A stretch of DNA of 64,000 bases from Janthinobacterium agaricidamnosum NBRC 102515 = DSM 9628 (GTDB lineage Bacteria; Pseudomonadota; Gammaproteobacteria; Burkholderiales; Burkholderiaceae_D), in NCBI RefSeq assembly GCF_000723165.1, contig NZ_HG322949.1, forward strand, positions 1,357,253 through 1,421,252, written 5' to 3'. How positions within the stretch are numbered: the first letter of the stretch is position 1; the number at the start of each line of letters is the position of its first letter. Shown in pieces: positions 34,487 to 43,690 of this stretch. The position numbers and the translations under genes are program-made. Under the pieces are notes generated by a model. That model worked only from the letters and a program-made list of their open reading frames with translations. It was not told where the DNA came from and searched no databases.

Positions 34487-35050
34487 ATGAATAAAGCATT
34501 TGTAAAAGAGTCGGACCACGACGATGACGAAGAAGCCGCGGCGCTGGCCCTGGCGATCCCGGCTGGCGCCAAGAATTACATCACGCCGGCCGGTTATCAG
34601 CGCATCAAGGATGAATTGCTGCAACTGATCGACATCGACCGGCCGGAAGTGGTCAAGATCGTGCACTGGGCGGCATCGAATGGCGACCGCTCGGAAAATG
34701 GCGATTACATCTACGGCAAGCGGCGCCTGCGTGAAATCGACCGGCGCATCCGTTTCCTGACCAAGCGGATGGACCTGGCGGCGATTGTCGACCCCAGCGT
34801 GCACCATGGAAGCGACCAGGTATTTTTCGGCGCCACCGTCACCTACCGCAACCAGGCTGGCGCAACGCATACCATCACCATCGTCGGCATCGACGAACTC
34901 GATCCATTGAACGGCAAGATCAGCTGGGTCTCGCCGGTGGCGCGCGCCATCACCAAATCGCGTGAAGGCGACCTGGTCACCCTGAACACCCCGCACGGCG
35001 CGGAAGAGCTGGAATTGCTGGAAGTGAGCTACCCGGCACCGTCTGAATAA
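34487..35050 (+). CDS. greB: Transcription elongation factor GreB
   Basis: GreB (187 aa) rescues backtracked RNA polymerase by stimulating transcript cleavage. The N-terminal coiled-coil with two acidic tip residues is in SNGDRSENGDYIYGKRRLRE. The C-terminal FKBP-like domain is in HGSDQVFFGATVTYRNQAGA and GKISWVSPVARAITKSREGD. An acidic insert (SDHDDDEEAAALA) near the N-terminus is longer than in E. coli GreB. A GTG one codon upstream is possible; ATG at 34487 is chosen. Confidence 0.95.
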   Translation: MNKAFVKESDHDDDEEAAALALAIPAGAKNYITPAGYQRIKDELLQLIDIDRPEVVKIVHWAASNGDRSENGDYIYGKRRLREIDRRIRFLTKRMDLAAIVDPSVHHGSDQVFFGATVTYRNQAGATHTITIVGIDELDPLNGKISWVSPVARAITKSREGDLVTLNTPHGAEELELLEVSYPAPSE

Positions 35051-35112
35051 AACGGGGACAGGCCACGCATGAAGCAGTATATTGCCCGATAAGCGTGCCC
35101 TGTCCCCGGTTT
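35050..35112. repeat. GGGGACAG-type inverted repeat between greB and spoT
   Basis: Two arms read AAACGGGGACAGGCCACGC and, inverted, AAACCGGGGACAGGGCACGC, about 24 bases apart, between convergent greB and spoT. The same core recurs at 40441-40536 and 57821-57843. It may serve as a bidirectional terminator or be a REP-like repeat. Confidence 0.6.
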
Positions 35113-35126
35113 CAGCGCTTGAAGTG

Positions 35127-37418
35127 CTAGCTGCGTTCGCGCAGGATGCGGTTGACGCCGGCTACTTTACGCACGTTGCGCAGCAAGCCGGCCAGGTGGA
35201 CCCGGTCCTTGACCTGGATGGTGAAGCGCAACTGGTCGAGTACATGGTCCTTGTCTTCATCCATGCCGACATAGATGATGTTGGCGTCGGATTCGCCGAT
35301 CTCGGCCGCGACCCGCGCCAGGATGCCTTTTTCATTGTTGATCAGCAGCTTGATGCGGCTGTCGAAGCGGCGGTTCAGCTCGGTTCCCCAGCGCACCGCG
35401 ATCCAGCGGTCCGGTTCCTTGATGCGCTGGCGCTTGGCCACCGAGCAATCGCTGGTGTGCACCAGCAAGCCCTGGTCGCGCCGCAACTGGCCGATGATCT
35501 GGTCGCCGGGAATCGGCAGGCAGCACGCCGCCAATTGCACCGACACGCCTTCGCTGCCGCAAATGGTGACCGGGTCGAGTTCGTTGGCGCTGTTGTGGTC
35601 GATCGGCACGCTGGCCGATTCGCCGCCCATCAGGCCGAAGATGTGGCGCGCCACCAGCGCCGCCATGCGTTTGCCGATGCCTATGTCGGCGTGCAATTCG
35701 TCCATCGACTTGGCGCTCGATTCGTTCAGCAGGCGTTCGACCAATGGCGCCGGCAAGTCCGGCGTGATGTTCAGCGTGATCAGCGCCTGGGTCAGCAATT
35801 GCTGGCCCAATATGATCGATTCCGGCAGGTTGATGGTGCGCAAGTGGTGGCGGATCGCCGAGCGCGCCTTGCCGGTGCGCACGAACGACAGCCAGGTCGG
35901 ACTCGGCCGCGACAAGGAATCGGTGACGATTTCAACGATGTCGCCATTGCGCAGCTCGGTACGCAGCGGCGCCGTTTCATTGTTGATCTTGACCGCCACG
36001 GTATGGTCGCCGATGCCGGTGTGGATCGAATAGGCGAAATCGATCGCCGTCGCGCCGCGCGGCAGCGCGATGATTTTCGACTTCGGCGTGAACACATACA
36101 CCGAATCGGGGAACAGGTCGACCTTGACGTGTTCCAGGAATTCGGCCGAATCGCCGGTTTGCTGCTGGATGTCGAGCAGCGATTGCAGCCATGCATGGGT
36201 GCGTTGCTGCAAATCGGTCATATTCGATTCGCCGCTCTTGTACAGCCAGTGCGCCGCGACGCCGGACTCGGCGGTGCGGTGCATTTCCTGGGTACGGATC
36301 TGGAATTCAACCGGCGTGCCGTACGGGCCGATCAGCGTGGTATGCAGCGATTGATAGCCGTTCAGCTTGCGGATGGCGATGTAATCCTTGAACTTGCCCG
36401 GCATCGGCTTGTATAGCGAGTGCAGCGTGCCCAGCGCCACGTAGCAATTTTCAAAACTGTCGACCACCACGCGGAAGCCGTACACATCCAGAACTTGCGA
36501 AAAAGACAAATGTTTGTTGCGCATCTTTTTATAGATGCCGTACAGCGTTTTTTCGCGGCCATAGACTTCGGCGCCGATTTCCGCCATCGCCAGCGTGCTC
36601 TTGACCGATTCGAGTATCTTGTTGACCACTTCGCGCCGGTTGCCGCGCGCCGCCTTGACCGCTTTCGCCAGCGTGCGGTAGCGCATCGGGTACAAATGCG
36701 AAAACGACAGGTCTTGTAATTCGCGGTAGATATTGTTCAAGCCGAGGCGGTGTGCGATCGGCACGTACACTTCCATGGTTTCGCCGGCGATGCGGCGTTT
36801 CTTGACTGGCGACATCGCATCGAGCGTGCGCATATTGTGCAGCCGGTCGGCCAGCTTGATCAGGATCACGCGCACGTCGGACGCCATGGCCAGCAGCATC
36901 TTGCGGAAATTTTCCGCCTGCGCTTCGATCTGGCTCTGGAATTCGATTTTTTCCAGCTTCGACAGGCCGTCGACCAGGTTGGCCACCGGCGCGCCGAAGC
37001 GCTCGATCAATTCGTCTTTCTTGACATCCTGGTCTTCCATCACGTCATGCAGCAGCGCCGCCATGATCGCCTGGGCGTCCAGCTTCCAATCGGCGCAAAT
37101 TTCGGCGACCGCGATCGGGTGGGAAATATAGGGTTCGCCTGAGCGTCGCATCTGGCCCAGGTGCATCTCGTCGGAAAAGCGATAGGCTTCCTTGACCTTT
37201 TTCAGGTCGGCCGGGCCGAGATATTCACTGAGTTTGTCAGCCAGGTGGCTGACCGAAGCGACGCCGGCAGTGGGCGACGGTGGCATGGAGGGCGCTATTG
37301 GTGCAAAGGGCATGGATGTGGCGGCGCCGGACGCAGCAGCGTCCGGCGTTTTTGCCGCCTGGCGCGGGGCCAGGGCAGGCGATCCTGCAGAAGTCGTGTC
37401 GGCTGGGGTCAGACTCAT
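35127..37418 (-). CDS. spoT: Bifunctional (p)ppGpp synthetase/hydrolase SpoT
   Basis: SpoT (763 aa) makes and degrades the stringent-response alarmone. The hydrolase HD domain is intact (MAALLHDVMEDQDVKKDELI; LADRLHNMRTLDAMSPVKKR). The synthetase domain shows EKTLYGIYKKMRNKHLSFSQ and the EFQIRTQEMH region. TGS and C-terminal ACT (GILARVAAEIGESDANIIYV) domains follow. The first 50 residues are a low-complexity extension. It is the last gene of the yicC-gmk-rpoZ-spoT run. Confidence 0.96.
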   Translation of the reverse strand: MSLTPADTTSAGSPALAPRQAAKTPDAAASGAATSMPFAPIAPSMPPSPTAGVASVSHLADKLSEYLGPADLKKVKEAYRFSDEMHLGQMRRSGEPYISHPIAVAEICADWKLDAQAIMAALLHDVMEDQDVKKDELIERFGAPVANLVDGLSKLEKIEFQSQIEAQAENFRKMLLAMASDVRVILIKLADRLHNMRTLDAMSPVKKRRIAGETMEVYVPIAHRLGLNNIYRELQDLSFSHLYPMRYRTLAKAVKAARGNRREVVNKILESVKSTLAMAEIGAEVYGREKTLYGIYKKMRNKHLSFSQVLDVYGFRVVVDSFENCYVALGTLHSLYKPMPGKFKDYIAIRKLNGYQSLHTTLIGPYGTPVEFQIRTQEMHRTAESGVAAHWLYKSGESNMTDLQQRTHAWLQSLLDIQQQTGDSAEFLEHVKVDLFPDSVYVFTPKSKIIALPRGATAIDFAYSIHTGIGDHTVAVKINNETAPLRTELRNGDIVEIVTDSLSRPSPTWLSFVRTGKARSAIRHHLRTINLPESIILGQQLLTQALITLNITPDLPAPLVERLLNESSAKSMDELHADIGIGKRMAALVARHIFGLMGGESASVPIDHNSANELDPVTICGSEGVSVQLAACCLPIPGDQIIGQLRRDQGLLVHTSDCSVAKRQRIKEPDRWIAVRWGTELNRRFDSRIKLLINNEKGILARVAAEIGESDANIIYVGMDEDKDHVLDQLRFTIQVKDRVHLAGLLRNVRKVAGVNRILRERS

Positions 37419-37500
37419 AAAGCGTTGCGTTCCGTTGCAGTGCGAAAATAGGGGGACTGGGAAACCTGGGTCAGCACTGTCCGGTACGCAGGTTCCCTGA

Positions 37501-37704
37501 TTACATAGGGACCTTTTTCAACATTTCGATACCGACCTTGCCAGCGGCGATTTCACGCAGGGCAACTACCGTCGGTTTATCCTTGGCTTCAACCTTTGGG
37601 GTATGGCCTTGCAACAGTTGACGGGCGCGATAGGTCGCGGCCAGGGTCAGCTGGAAACGATTCGGGATTTGTTTCAGGCAATCTTCAATTGTGATACGGG
37701 CCAT
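37501..37704 (-). CDS. rpoZ: RNA polymerase omega subunit
   Basis: RpoZ (67 aa) binds and stabilises the beta-prime subunit. [20 protein letters not shown] is the signature N-terminus, followed by the YRARQLL helix. It lies between gmk and spoT on the same strand, the conserved proteobacterial order. Confidence 0.96.
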   Translation of the reverse strand: MARITIEDCLKQIPNRFQLTLAATYRARQLLQGHTPKVEAKDKPTVVALREIAAGKVGIEMLKKVPM

Positions 37705-37747
37705 CTGTAACTCCTAAAAATTCTACTATCTGATCGGTGCGGACTGC

Positions 37748-38386
37748 TTATTCAGCGTGGATGCCCAATTGGGCGAACAGCGAGGCGCTGCGGGCCGCTT
37801 GTTGCGCAAACCTGCAACGGGCCGCTTTGACGATCGCGCTCAACTCCAGCAAGGCGACCGTAAACTCTTCATTGATAATAACATATTCGAACTCTGGCGC
37901 GTGTGCGATTTCTCCGCCGGCGGCCAGCAGGCGCCGCGTGATGACGTGCGGTTCATCCTGGCCGCGCTTGTTCAGGCGCTCTTCCAGCGCAGCGATCGAC
38001 GGCGGCAAAATGAAAATTCCGGCTGCGCGCGGAAACTGTTTACGCACCTGGCGCGCGCCTTGCCAATCGATTTCCAGCAAAATATCGGTGCCGGCCTGCA
38101 TCTGTTGCTCGACCTGGATGCGCGAGGTGCCGTAATAATTGCCGTGCACTTCGGCCCATTCCAGGAATTCGCCCTGGTCGGCGCGCGCGACAAAGTCGTC
38201 GGCGGTAGTGAAATAATACTCGCGGCCATGCTCTTCGCCCGGACGCGGCGCCCGCGTGGTGGTCGAAATCGACAGTTTGATCGCTGGTTCCTGTTTCAGC
38301 AGCGCGTTGACCAGAGTCGATTTGCCGGCGCCGGAAGGCGCAACGACCATAAACAGGCTGCCGGAGAAGGCGGTGGGATGGCTCAT
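37748..38386 (-). CDS. gmk: Guanylate kinase
   Basis: Gmk (212 aa) phosphorylates GMP to GDP. The P-loop is in [20 protein letters not shown], the GMP-binding segment in [20 protein letters not shown], and [20 protein letters not shown] is typical. It lies 43 bases upstream of rpoZ, on the same strand. Confidence 0.97.
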   Translation of the reverse strand: MSHPTAFSGSLFMVVAPSGAGKSTLVNALLKQEPAIKLSISTTTRAPRPGEEHGREYYFTTADDFVARADQGEFLEWAEVHGNYYGTSRIQVEQQMQAGTDILLEIDWQGARQVRKQFPRAAGIFILPPSIAALEERLNKRGQDEPHVITRRLLAAGGEIAHAPEFEYVIINEEFTVALLELSAIVKAARCRFAQQAARSASLFAQLGIHAE

Positions 38387-38545
38387 GCTGATCTTTCAAT
38401 AACGGATAAAGTTGGCGGATACGCCATACAGCGTCGCCCAAGGCAGTATTTTACCAAGAGCGGCTGTTGTCAGTCATCAATAGTTGCATAGTTGCTATAA
38501 GAACAGTTGTAGAGCAGTTGTTATAGCGGACTATGTATCGCGGGT

Positions 38546-39436
38546 TTATTCCAGGTTTTGCACCTGTTCGCGCATTTGTTCGATCAGCAGTTTCAAGTCC
38601 ATCGAGGCGTCGGCCAATTCCTTGACGGACGCCTTGGCGCCCAGCGTATTGGCTTCGCGGTTGAGTTCCTGCATCATGAAATCGAGGCGTTTGCCGACCT
38701 GGCCGCCTTTTTTCAGGATGTGGCGGGTTTCGGTCAAGTGGGCCGACAGGCGCGCCAGCTCTTCGGAAACGTCGATGCGGATGCCGTACAAAATCACTTC
38801 CTGGCGGATGCGTTCCATCGCATCCTGGCGCGACAGCGCCGAATTCGAACCCTGGCTGGCCAGTCCCAGCGCATCCTGCATGCGTTCGACGGCTTTTTGC
38901 TGGAACGCGGCGACCACTTGCGGGATCAGCGGCGTGATGCGCTTGACGATCGCTTCCATCGCTTCGATGCGCGACACCAGCACCGTTTCCAGCGCCGCGC
39001 CTTCGCGCTTGCGGCTGTCGACAAAGGCGGCGACGGTGCGCACGGTCAGGGCCGCGACGTCCGCCTGCAGCGATTCCTGGCCGACTTGGGCTTCTTCGAT
39101 GACGCCTGGCCAGCGCAGCAATTCCGCCACGCTCATCACCGGCGCCGATACAAAATGCTGGCCGATTTCGTTTTGCAGCCGCGCCAGTTCGGCCAGCAGC
39201 GTCAGGTTCAGCGCCTGGGTGCCGGCGGTGGCGGCCTTGCGGCCGAAGCTCAGGCGCACCTCGACTTTGCCGCGCGTGATGGCGGCCATGACGGCGACGC
39301 GCAAATCCGGTTCCAGCGCCCGCAAATCGTCGTTGATACGGAATTGCAGATCGAGAAAGCGCGAATTGACGCTCTTGATTTCAATAGTCAGTGTGCCTGC
39401 AGCGCTTTCGCTGGTGGCAACCGCGTAGCCTGTCAT
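38546..39436 (-). CDS. yicC: YicC family endoribonuclease
   Basis: YicC-family protein (296 aa), members of which have been shown to be endoribonucleases. The start region MTGYAVATSESAAGTLTIEI, the NSRFLDLQFRINDDLRALEP segment and the C-terminal YGIRIDVSEELARLSAHLTE and ANTLGAKASVKELADASMDL are diagnostic. The open frame continues far upstream, but only the last 296-301 codons match the family. A TTG five codons upstream (39451) is an alternative start. Divergent from rph. Confidence 0.94.
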   Translation of the reverse strand: MTGYAVATSESAAGTLTIEIKSVNSRFLDLQFRINDDLRALEPDLRVAVMAAITRGKVEVRLSFGRKAATAGTQALNLTLLAELARLQNEIGQHFVSAPVMSVAELLRWPGVIEEAQVGQESLQADVAALTVRTVAAFVDSRKREGAALETVLVSRIEAMEAIVKRITPLIPQVVAAFQQKAVERMQDALGLASQGSNSALSRQDAMERIRQEVILYGIRIDVSEELARLSAHLTETRHILKKGGQVGKRLDFMMQELNREANTLGAKASVKELADASMDLKLLIEQMREQVQNLE

Positions 39437-39685
39437 GCTTGAAATACTCAATGGATTCCCCGATTTTGTCTTATGTTCAGTTTTTACGCATATTTCAGGC
39501 GCTGGCAGCTGGCGGCCTGTAATTTGCTGAATATTGCATTGTAAAGAAAATTGCCTGTTGTGGGTCAGTATTGTATGCAAGGCGAACGCTGCGGCGGCAA
39601 CAGTGTGGCGTGGTTGAAAATCCAGCGGCGTCCGGGTGGTAGAATCCGCGCTGAAAATCGTCCCACACTTATTCGGAAAACCACC

Positions 39686-40420
39686 ATGACATTCGAGAAC
39701 CGCCCGAGCGGCCGCGCCGTTGACGCGCTGCGCGCCATCCGCATCACCCGCCAATACACCAAGCACGCCGAAGGTTCGGTCCTGATCGAGTGCGGCGACA
39801 CCAAGGTGATTTGCACCGCCAGCATCGAAGACAAGGTGCCGGGTTTTCTGAAAGGCAAGGGGCAGGGCTGGCTGACGGCCGAGTACGGCATGTTGCCGCG
39901 CTCGACCCACACGCGCATGGACCGTGAAGCGGCGCGCGGCAAGCAATCCGGCCGCACCCAGGAAATTCAGCGCCTGATCGGCCGCTCGCTGCGCGCCGCT
40001 TTCGACTTGCAAGCGTTCGGCGAACGCACCTTGCACCTCGATTGCGACGTGATCCAGGCCGACGGCGGCACCCGCACCGCATCAATCACCGGCGCGATGG
40101 TCGCCGCCTACGACGCCTTCGCCCAGCTGGCGGCGCGCGGCGCGATCGACACCATCCCGGTGAAAAGCTTTGTCGCGGCGATTTCGGTCGGCGTCTACCA
40201 GGGCGAGCCGGTGCTGGACCTCGATTACGTCGAGGATTCCGGTTGCGACACGGATATGAACGTGGTGATGACCGAAGCCGGTCATTTCATCGAAGTGCAG
40301 GGTACGGCCGAAGGCGCGGCATTCGACCGGGCCGGCATGAACCGCTTGCTGGACCTGGCGCAAGCGGGCATCGCCGACCTGATCAAGCTGCAAAAAGACG
40401 CGCTGGGCCTGACCGGATAA
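39686..40420 (+). CDS. rph: Ribonuclease PH
   Basis: RNase PH (244 aa) trims the 3' ends of tRNA precursors phosphorolytically. [40 protein letters not shown] (substrate/phosphate-binding), [20 protein letters not shown] and the C-terminal [20 protein letters not shown] are conserved. ATG at 39686 gives the standard N-terminus; an upstream in-frame start at 39551 is not supported. rdgB and hemW follow on the same strand. Confidence 0.97.
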   Translation: MTFENRPSGRAVDALRAIRITRQYTKHAEGSVLIECGDTKVICTASIEDKVPGFLKGKGQGWLTAEYGMLPRSTHTRMDREAARGKQSGRTQEIQRLIGRSLRAAFDLQAFGERTLHLDCDVIQADGGTRTASITGAMVAAYDAFAQLAARGAIDTIPVKSFVAAISVGVYQGEPVLDLDYVEDSGCDTDMNVVMTEAGHFIEVQGTAEGAAFDRAGMNRLLDLAQAGIADLIKLQKDALGLTG

Positions 40421-40440
40421 AATAGCGCTTATTCTTTAAT

Positions 40441-40536
40441 ACCGGGGACAGACCACGTTTTCCAGGCAATCTTTCTTGGAAAACCTGGCCTGTCCCCGAT
40501 TTCTTTGTTGCCTGATAATCGTGGTCTGACCCCGGT
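40441..40536. repeat. Compound GGGGACAG-type repeat between rph and rdgB
   Basis: ACCGGGGACAGACCACG (40441-40457) faces an inverted copy, CGTGGTCTGACCCCGGT (40520-40536). Between them lies another inverted copy (CCTGTCCCCGAT) and a smaller stem GTTTTCCA/TTGGAAAAC. The three cores show one repeat family that has been duplicated locally. It leaves 17 bases before the rdgB start. Confidence 0.65.
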
Positions 40537-40553
40537 TCTGATTGATCTATTCC

Positions 40554-41138
40554 ATGACCCAACAACTGATACTCGCTTCAAACAATGCCGGCAAGCTCAA
40601 GGAATTCAACGAGCTGCTGTCGACGCTCGGCTTTTCGGTCCATGCGCAGGGCGAATTCAACGTCCCGGAAGCGGACGAGCCGTTTCATACTTTCGTTGAG
40701 AACGCGCTGCAAAAAGCCCGCCACGCTTCGCGCCTGACCGGCTTGCCGGCGCTGGCCGACGATTCCGGCGTGTGCGTCAATGCGCTGGGCGGCGCGCCGG
40801 GCGTGTATTCGGCGCGCTATGCCGGCGCGCCGAAATCGGATGCCGCCAACAGCGCCAGGCTGATCGCCGATTTGCAGGCGCATGCCGATAAATCGGCCTA
40901 TTATTACTGTGTGCTGGTGTTCGTGCGCCATGCCGACGATCCGCAGCCGGTGATCGCCGATGGCCGCTGGAACGGCGAAATGATCGCCACGCCGCGCGGT
41001 AACGGCGGCTTCGGCTACGATCCGCATTTTTATATCCCGGCGCTGGGCAAGTGCGCCGCCGAATTGACGGCCGATGAAAAAAACGCCTGCTCGCACCGCG
41101 GCCAGGCTTTGCGTGCACTGGTAGAAAAACTGCGATGA
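40554..41138 (+). CDS. rdgB: XTP/dITP diphosphatase (HAM1/RdgB)
   Basis: RdgB (194 aa) removes non-canonical purine nucleoside triphosphates. LILASNNAGKLKEFNELLST, the acidic ALADDSGVCVNALGGAPGVY segment and GNGGFGYDPHFYIPALGKCA are diagnostic. ATG at 40554 is used rather than a TTG at 40542. hemW overlaps the end by four bases (ATGA). Confidence 0.97.
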   Translation: MTQQLILASNNAGKLKEFNELLSTLGFSVHAQGEFNVPEADEPFHTFVENALQKARHASRLTGLPALADDSGVCVNALGGAPGVYSARYAGAPKSDAANSARLIADLQAHADKSAYYYCVLVFVRHADDPQPVIADGRWNGEMIATPRGNGGFGYDPHFYIPALGKCAAELTADEKNACSHRGQALRALVEKLR

Positions 41139-42400
41139 TACCGATCAAATTGGCCGGCTCGGCCAAACCAGCCGGCGCCAGCAAGCCGGGCGCCCAGTCC
41201 GACCTCGGCGGCGTGGCCGGCGTGGCCTTGCAATATCTGCAGCCGGGCGCGCTGAACCTGGCGGCGCTGCCGCCGCTGTCGCTGTACATCCACTTTCCGT
41301 GGTGCGTCAAGAAATGCCCGTATTGCGACTTCAATTCGCACGAGGTGCGCGGCGGTTTCCCGGAAGAGGAATACCTGGCCGCCTTGCGACAAGACCTGGA
41401 AATGGCGCTGCCGCTGATCTGGGGCCGCAAGATTTATACGATTTTCATCGGCGGCGGCACGCCCAGCCTGATGTCGGCGGCCGGCCTGGACCGCTTGATG
41501 TCGGACTTGCGCACCCTGCTGCCGCTGGACGGCGCGGCCGAGATCACGATGGAAGCCAATCCCGGCACCTTCGAAGCCGAGAAATTCAAGTCGTACCGGG
41601 CCAGCGGCATCAACCGTCTGTCGATCGGCATCCAGAGTTTCAACAGCCGCCATTTGCAGGCGCTGGGCCGCATCCACGATGACAACGAAGCGCGCCGCGC
41701 GGTCGAGATCGCGCAGCGGACTTTCGACAATTTCAACCTCGACCTGATGTATGCGCTGCCGTCGCAAACGCTGGCCGAGGCCGAGCAAGACCTGGCGACC
41801 GCGCTGTCGTTCGCACCGCCGCACTTGTCGCTGTACCACCTGACGCTGGAACCGAATACGCTGTTCGCCAAGTATCCGCCGACGCTGCCGGACGACGACG
41901 CCAGCGCAGACATCCAGGACATGATTGCCGAGCGCAGCGCGGCGGCCGGCTTCGAACAGTATGAAGTGTCGGCCTACGCCCGGCCGGGACGGCGCGCGCG
42001 GCATAACCTCAATTACTGGGAGTTCGGCGACTACCTCGGCATCGGCGCCGGCGCGCATTCGAAGATTTCATTCCCGCACCGGGTGCTGCGCCAAGCCCGC
42101 TACAAGCAGCCGAAGGCGTATCTGGATGCGGTCAGGAACGGCAATCCGGTACAGGACGAATTTGAAATCGGCCGCGACGACATGGGCTTCGAATTCATGC
42201 TGAACGCCTTGCGCCTGAACGGCGGTTTTACGCCGAATTTGTTCAGCGAGCGCACCGGCCTGGCGATCAATGCGATCGAAAAAACCATGAATGCGGCCGA
42301 AGCCAAGGGTTTGTTATACCGCGACCATCAAATCATCCGGCCGACCGAACTGGGCCAGCGTTTCTTGAACGACTTGCAGCAAATGTTTTTGCAGGCCTAG
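41135..42400 (+). CDS. hemW: HemW radical-SAM protein (heme chaperone, HemN-like)
   Basis: HemW (421 aa) is a radical-SAM family protein that binds heme and is proposed to insert it into respiratory enzymes. The CxxxCxxC cluster motif is in FPWCVKKCPYCDFNSH; GGGTPSL and the LSIGIQSFNSRHLQALGR segment are typical. The extra fourth Cys of HemN is not in the expected place, which supports HemW. The N-terminus carries about 45 extra residues compared with E. coli. It overlaps rdgB by four bases, as in many betaproteobacteria. Confidence 0.94.
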   Translation: MIPIKLAGSAKPAGASKPGAQSDLGGVAGVALQYLQPGALNLAALPPLSLYIHFPWCVKKCPYCDFNSHEVRGGFPEEEYLAALRQDLEMALPLIWGRKIYTIFIGGGTPSLMSAAGLDRLMSDLRTLLPLDGAAEITMEANPGTFEAEKFKSYRASGINRLSIGIQSFNSRHLQALGRIHDDNEARRAVEIAQRTFDNFNLDLMYALPSQTLAEAEQDLATALSFAPPHLSLYHLTLEPNTLFAKYPPTLPDDDASADIQDMIAERSAAAGFEQYEVSAYARPGRRARHNLNYWEFGDYLGIGAGAHSKISFPHRVLRQARYKQPKAYLDAVRNGNPVQDEFEIGRDDMGFEFMLNALRLNGGFTPNLFSERTGLAINAIEKTMNAAEAKGLLYRDHQIIRPTELGQRFLNDLQQMFLQA

Positions 42401-42411
42401 CCGTTCGCTGC

Positions 42412-43572
42412 TCACTGAGCGCGCACCTGGGCTTGCTGGGCGCGGATGCGCTGCAGCTTGGCCGCATACAACTGATGATCGTTGCGGGTGGTGCTGTTTT
42501 CCAGCGCCAGGATCAGTTCGCGGTCGGCCAGCCGCAACTCGCCGAGCTTGAAGTAGGCCTGCGCCAGGCCGAAGTGGAATTCGTGATAGTAGGGATCGCG
42601 CGCCACTTCCCTGGCGAACAGCGTCACGGCGGCCCGGTAATCGCCGGCCAGCATGGCTTTTTGTGCCAGGTTGAAAAAGTGAAACGGCGGTTCCGGTTGC
42701 AGCCGTGCCAGCCGTTCGCGCAGCACTCGCGCTTCGGGTTCGCGGCCCAGCGCTTCCAGGCTTTGCGCCAGGTTGGACAGGATGAAAGTATCCGATGGCG
42801 AACGTTCCAGCGCAAACGCGAAGCTGCGCCGCGCGTCGTCGAGATTGCCGTGGCGGCGGAAAATCACGCCCAGCGTGTTGTAGGCGGCGCCGAAAGCGGG
42901 GTCTTGCAGGATTGCCGCGCGGGCCCACCAATACGCCTGTTCGATGTGCCGCGCCGCCAGCGTTTCGGCGGCGCGGTTATTCATGTACATGGCGAGAATA
43001 GTCTGTTCCGGGATCGGCAGGCTGCGGTAGCCGGCGCCGTCCTGCGGCGGCAGGAAATCGATGGTCAGCAGCCCCCTGGCGTCATAACCGGTGTTTTCAT
43101 TGGTCTTTTTGCCGAGCGTCAGGTTGACGTGGCCGCTGACGAAATACAGGTCGCCGCTGCGGCTCCAGCTTTCTTCGGTCATCACCGTCTGGTATTGCAC
43201 CGCAAGATTCAATTCCTTGGCCAGCGCGGCCGTCATCAGCACCAGCGACAGGCAATTGCCGGCGCGCGCATCGAAGGCCTCGGTCGCGTTGCGCGTCATT
43301 TCCGCATCGTACTCCAGCCGCAACTGGCCCTTCTTGTAGAGCGCGTCGAACAGCGCCTGGCGTGGATTGTCGTTGCGCGCGCGGTAGCTGATGTGGTCTT
43401 GCAGATAAGCTTTCATCGCATCGCTGACGGCAAAAATTTCTGCCGGGCTGGCGGTCTTCAGCGGCGTGCCGAAGGCGGCGTCGTTGAACAACAATGGCGG
43501 CGGCGCGCTTGGTACGCTGGCGCAGGCGCTCAATGCCGCACACAACATCAATATGGTGGCCCAGGGTTTCAT
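42412..43572 (-). CDS. Lipoprotein with transglutaminase-like and TPR regions
   Basis: This 386-aa protein starts with a lipoprotein signal (lipobox LSAC in ILMLCAALSACASVPSAP). Residues about 60-200 look like a transglutaminase-like domain: Cys in AGNCLSLVLMTAALAKELNL, followed by a conserved-type His in FVSGHVNLTLG. Residues about 215-360 are tetratricopeptide repeats (LGVIFRRHGNLDDARRSFAF). The start at 43572 is preceded by GGGGAGA; a start five codons earlier would remove that site. Function is unknown; the combination suggests envelope protein-protein or cross-link processing. Confidence 0.82.
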   Translation of the reverse strand: MKPWATILMLCAALSACASVPSAPPPLLFNDAAFGTPLKTASPAEIFAVSDAMKAYLQDHISYRARNDNPRQALFDALYKKGQLRLEYDAEMTRNATEAFDARAGNCLSLVLMTAALAKELNLAVQYQTVMTEESWSRSGDLYFVSGHVNLTLGKKTNENTGYDARGLLTIDFLPPQDGAGYRSLPIPEQTILAMYMNNRAAETLAARHIEQAYWWARAAILQDPAFGAAYNTLGVIFRRHGNLDDARRSFAFALERSPSDTFILSNLAQSLEALGREPEARVLRERLARLQPEPPFHFFNLAQKAMLAGDYRAAVTLFAREVARDPYYHEFHFGLAQAYFKLGELRLADRELILALENSTTRNDHQLYAAKLQRIRAQQAQVRAQ

Positions 43573-43690
43573 CTGGTGTCTCCCCACTCATTTTCCACTC
43601 CAGCGCAGATCGTCTGGTGGCGCGCTTTTTCCACTGACTTTTATTCTTTAAAGTATCCGCGCCTGCATGGGCATTGTCAAACCATGTTAT

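Noticed and set aside
39551..39685. Upstream in-frame extension of rph
   Set aside because: The conserved RNase PH N-terminus begins at 39686, and the extension lies in the divergent promoter region.
39437..40036. N-terminal extension of the yicC frame by about 200 codons
   Set aside because: It runs antisense through the start of rph and is unlike the YicC family. The conserved start is at 39436 or five codons earlier.
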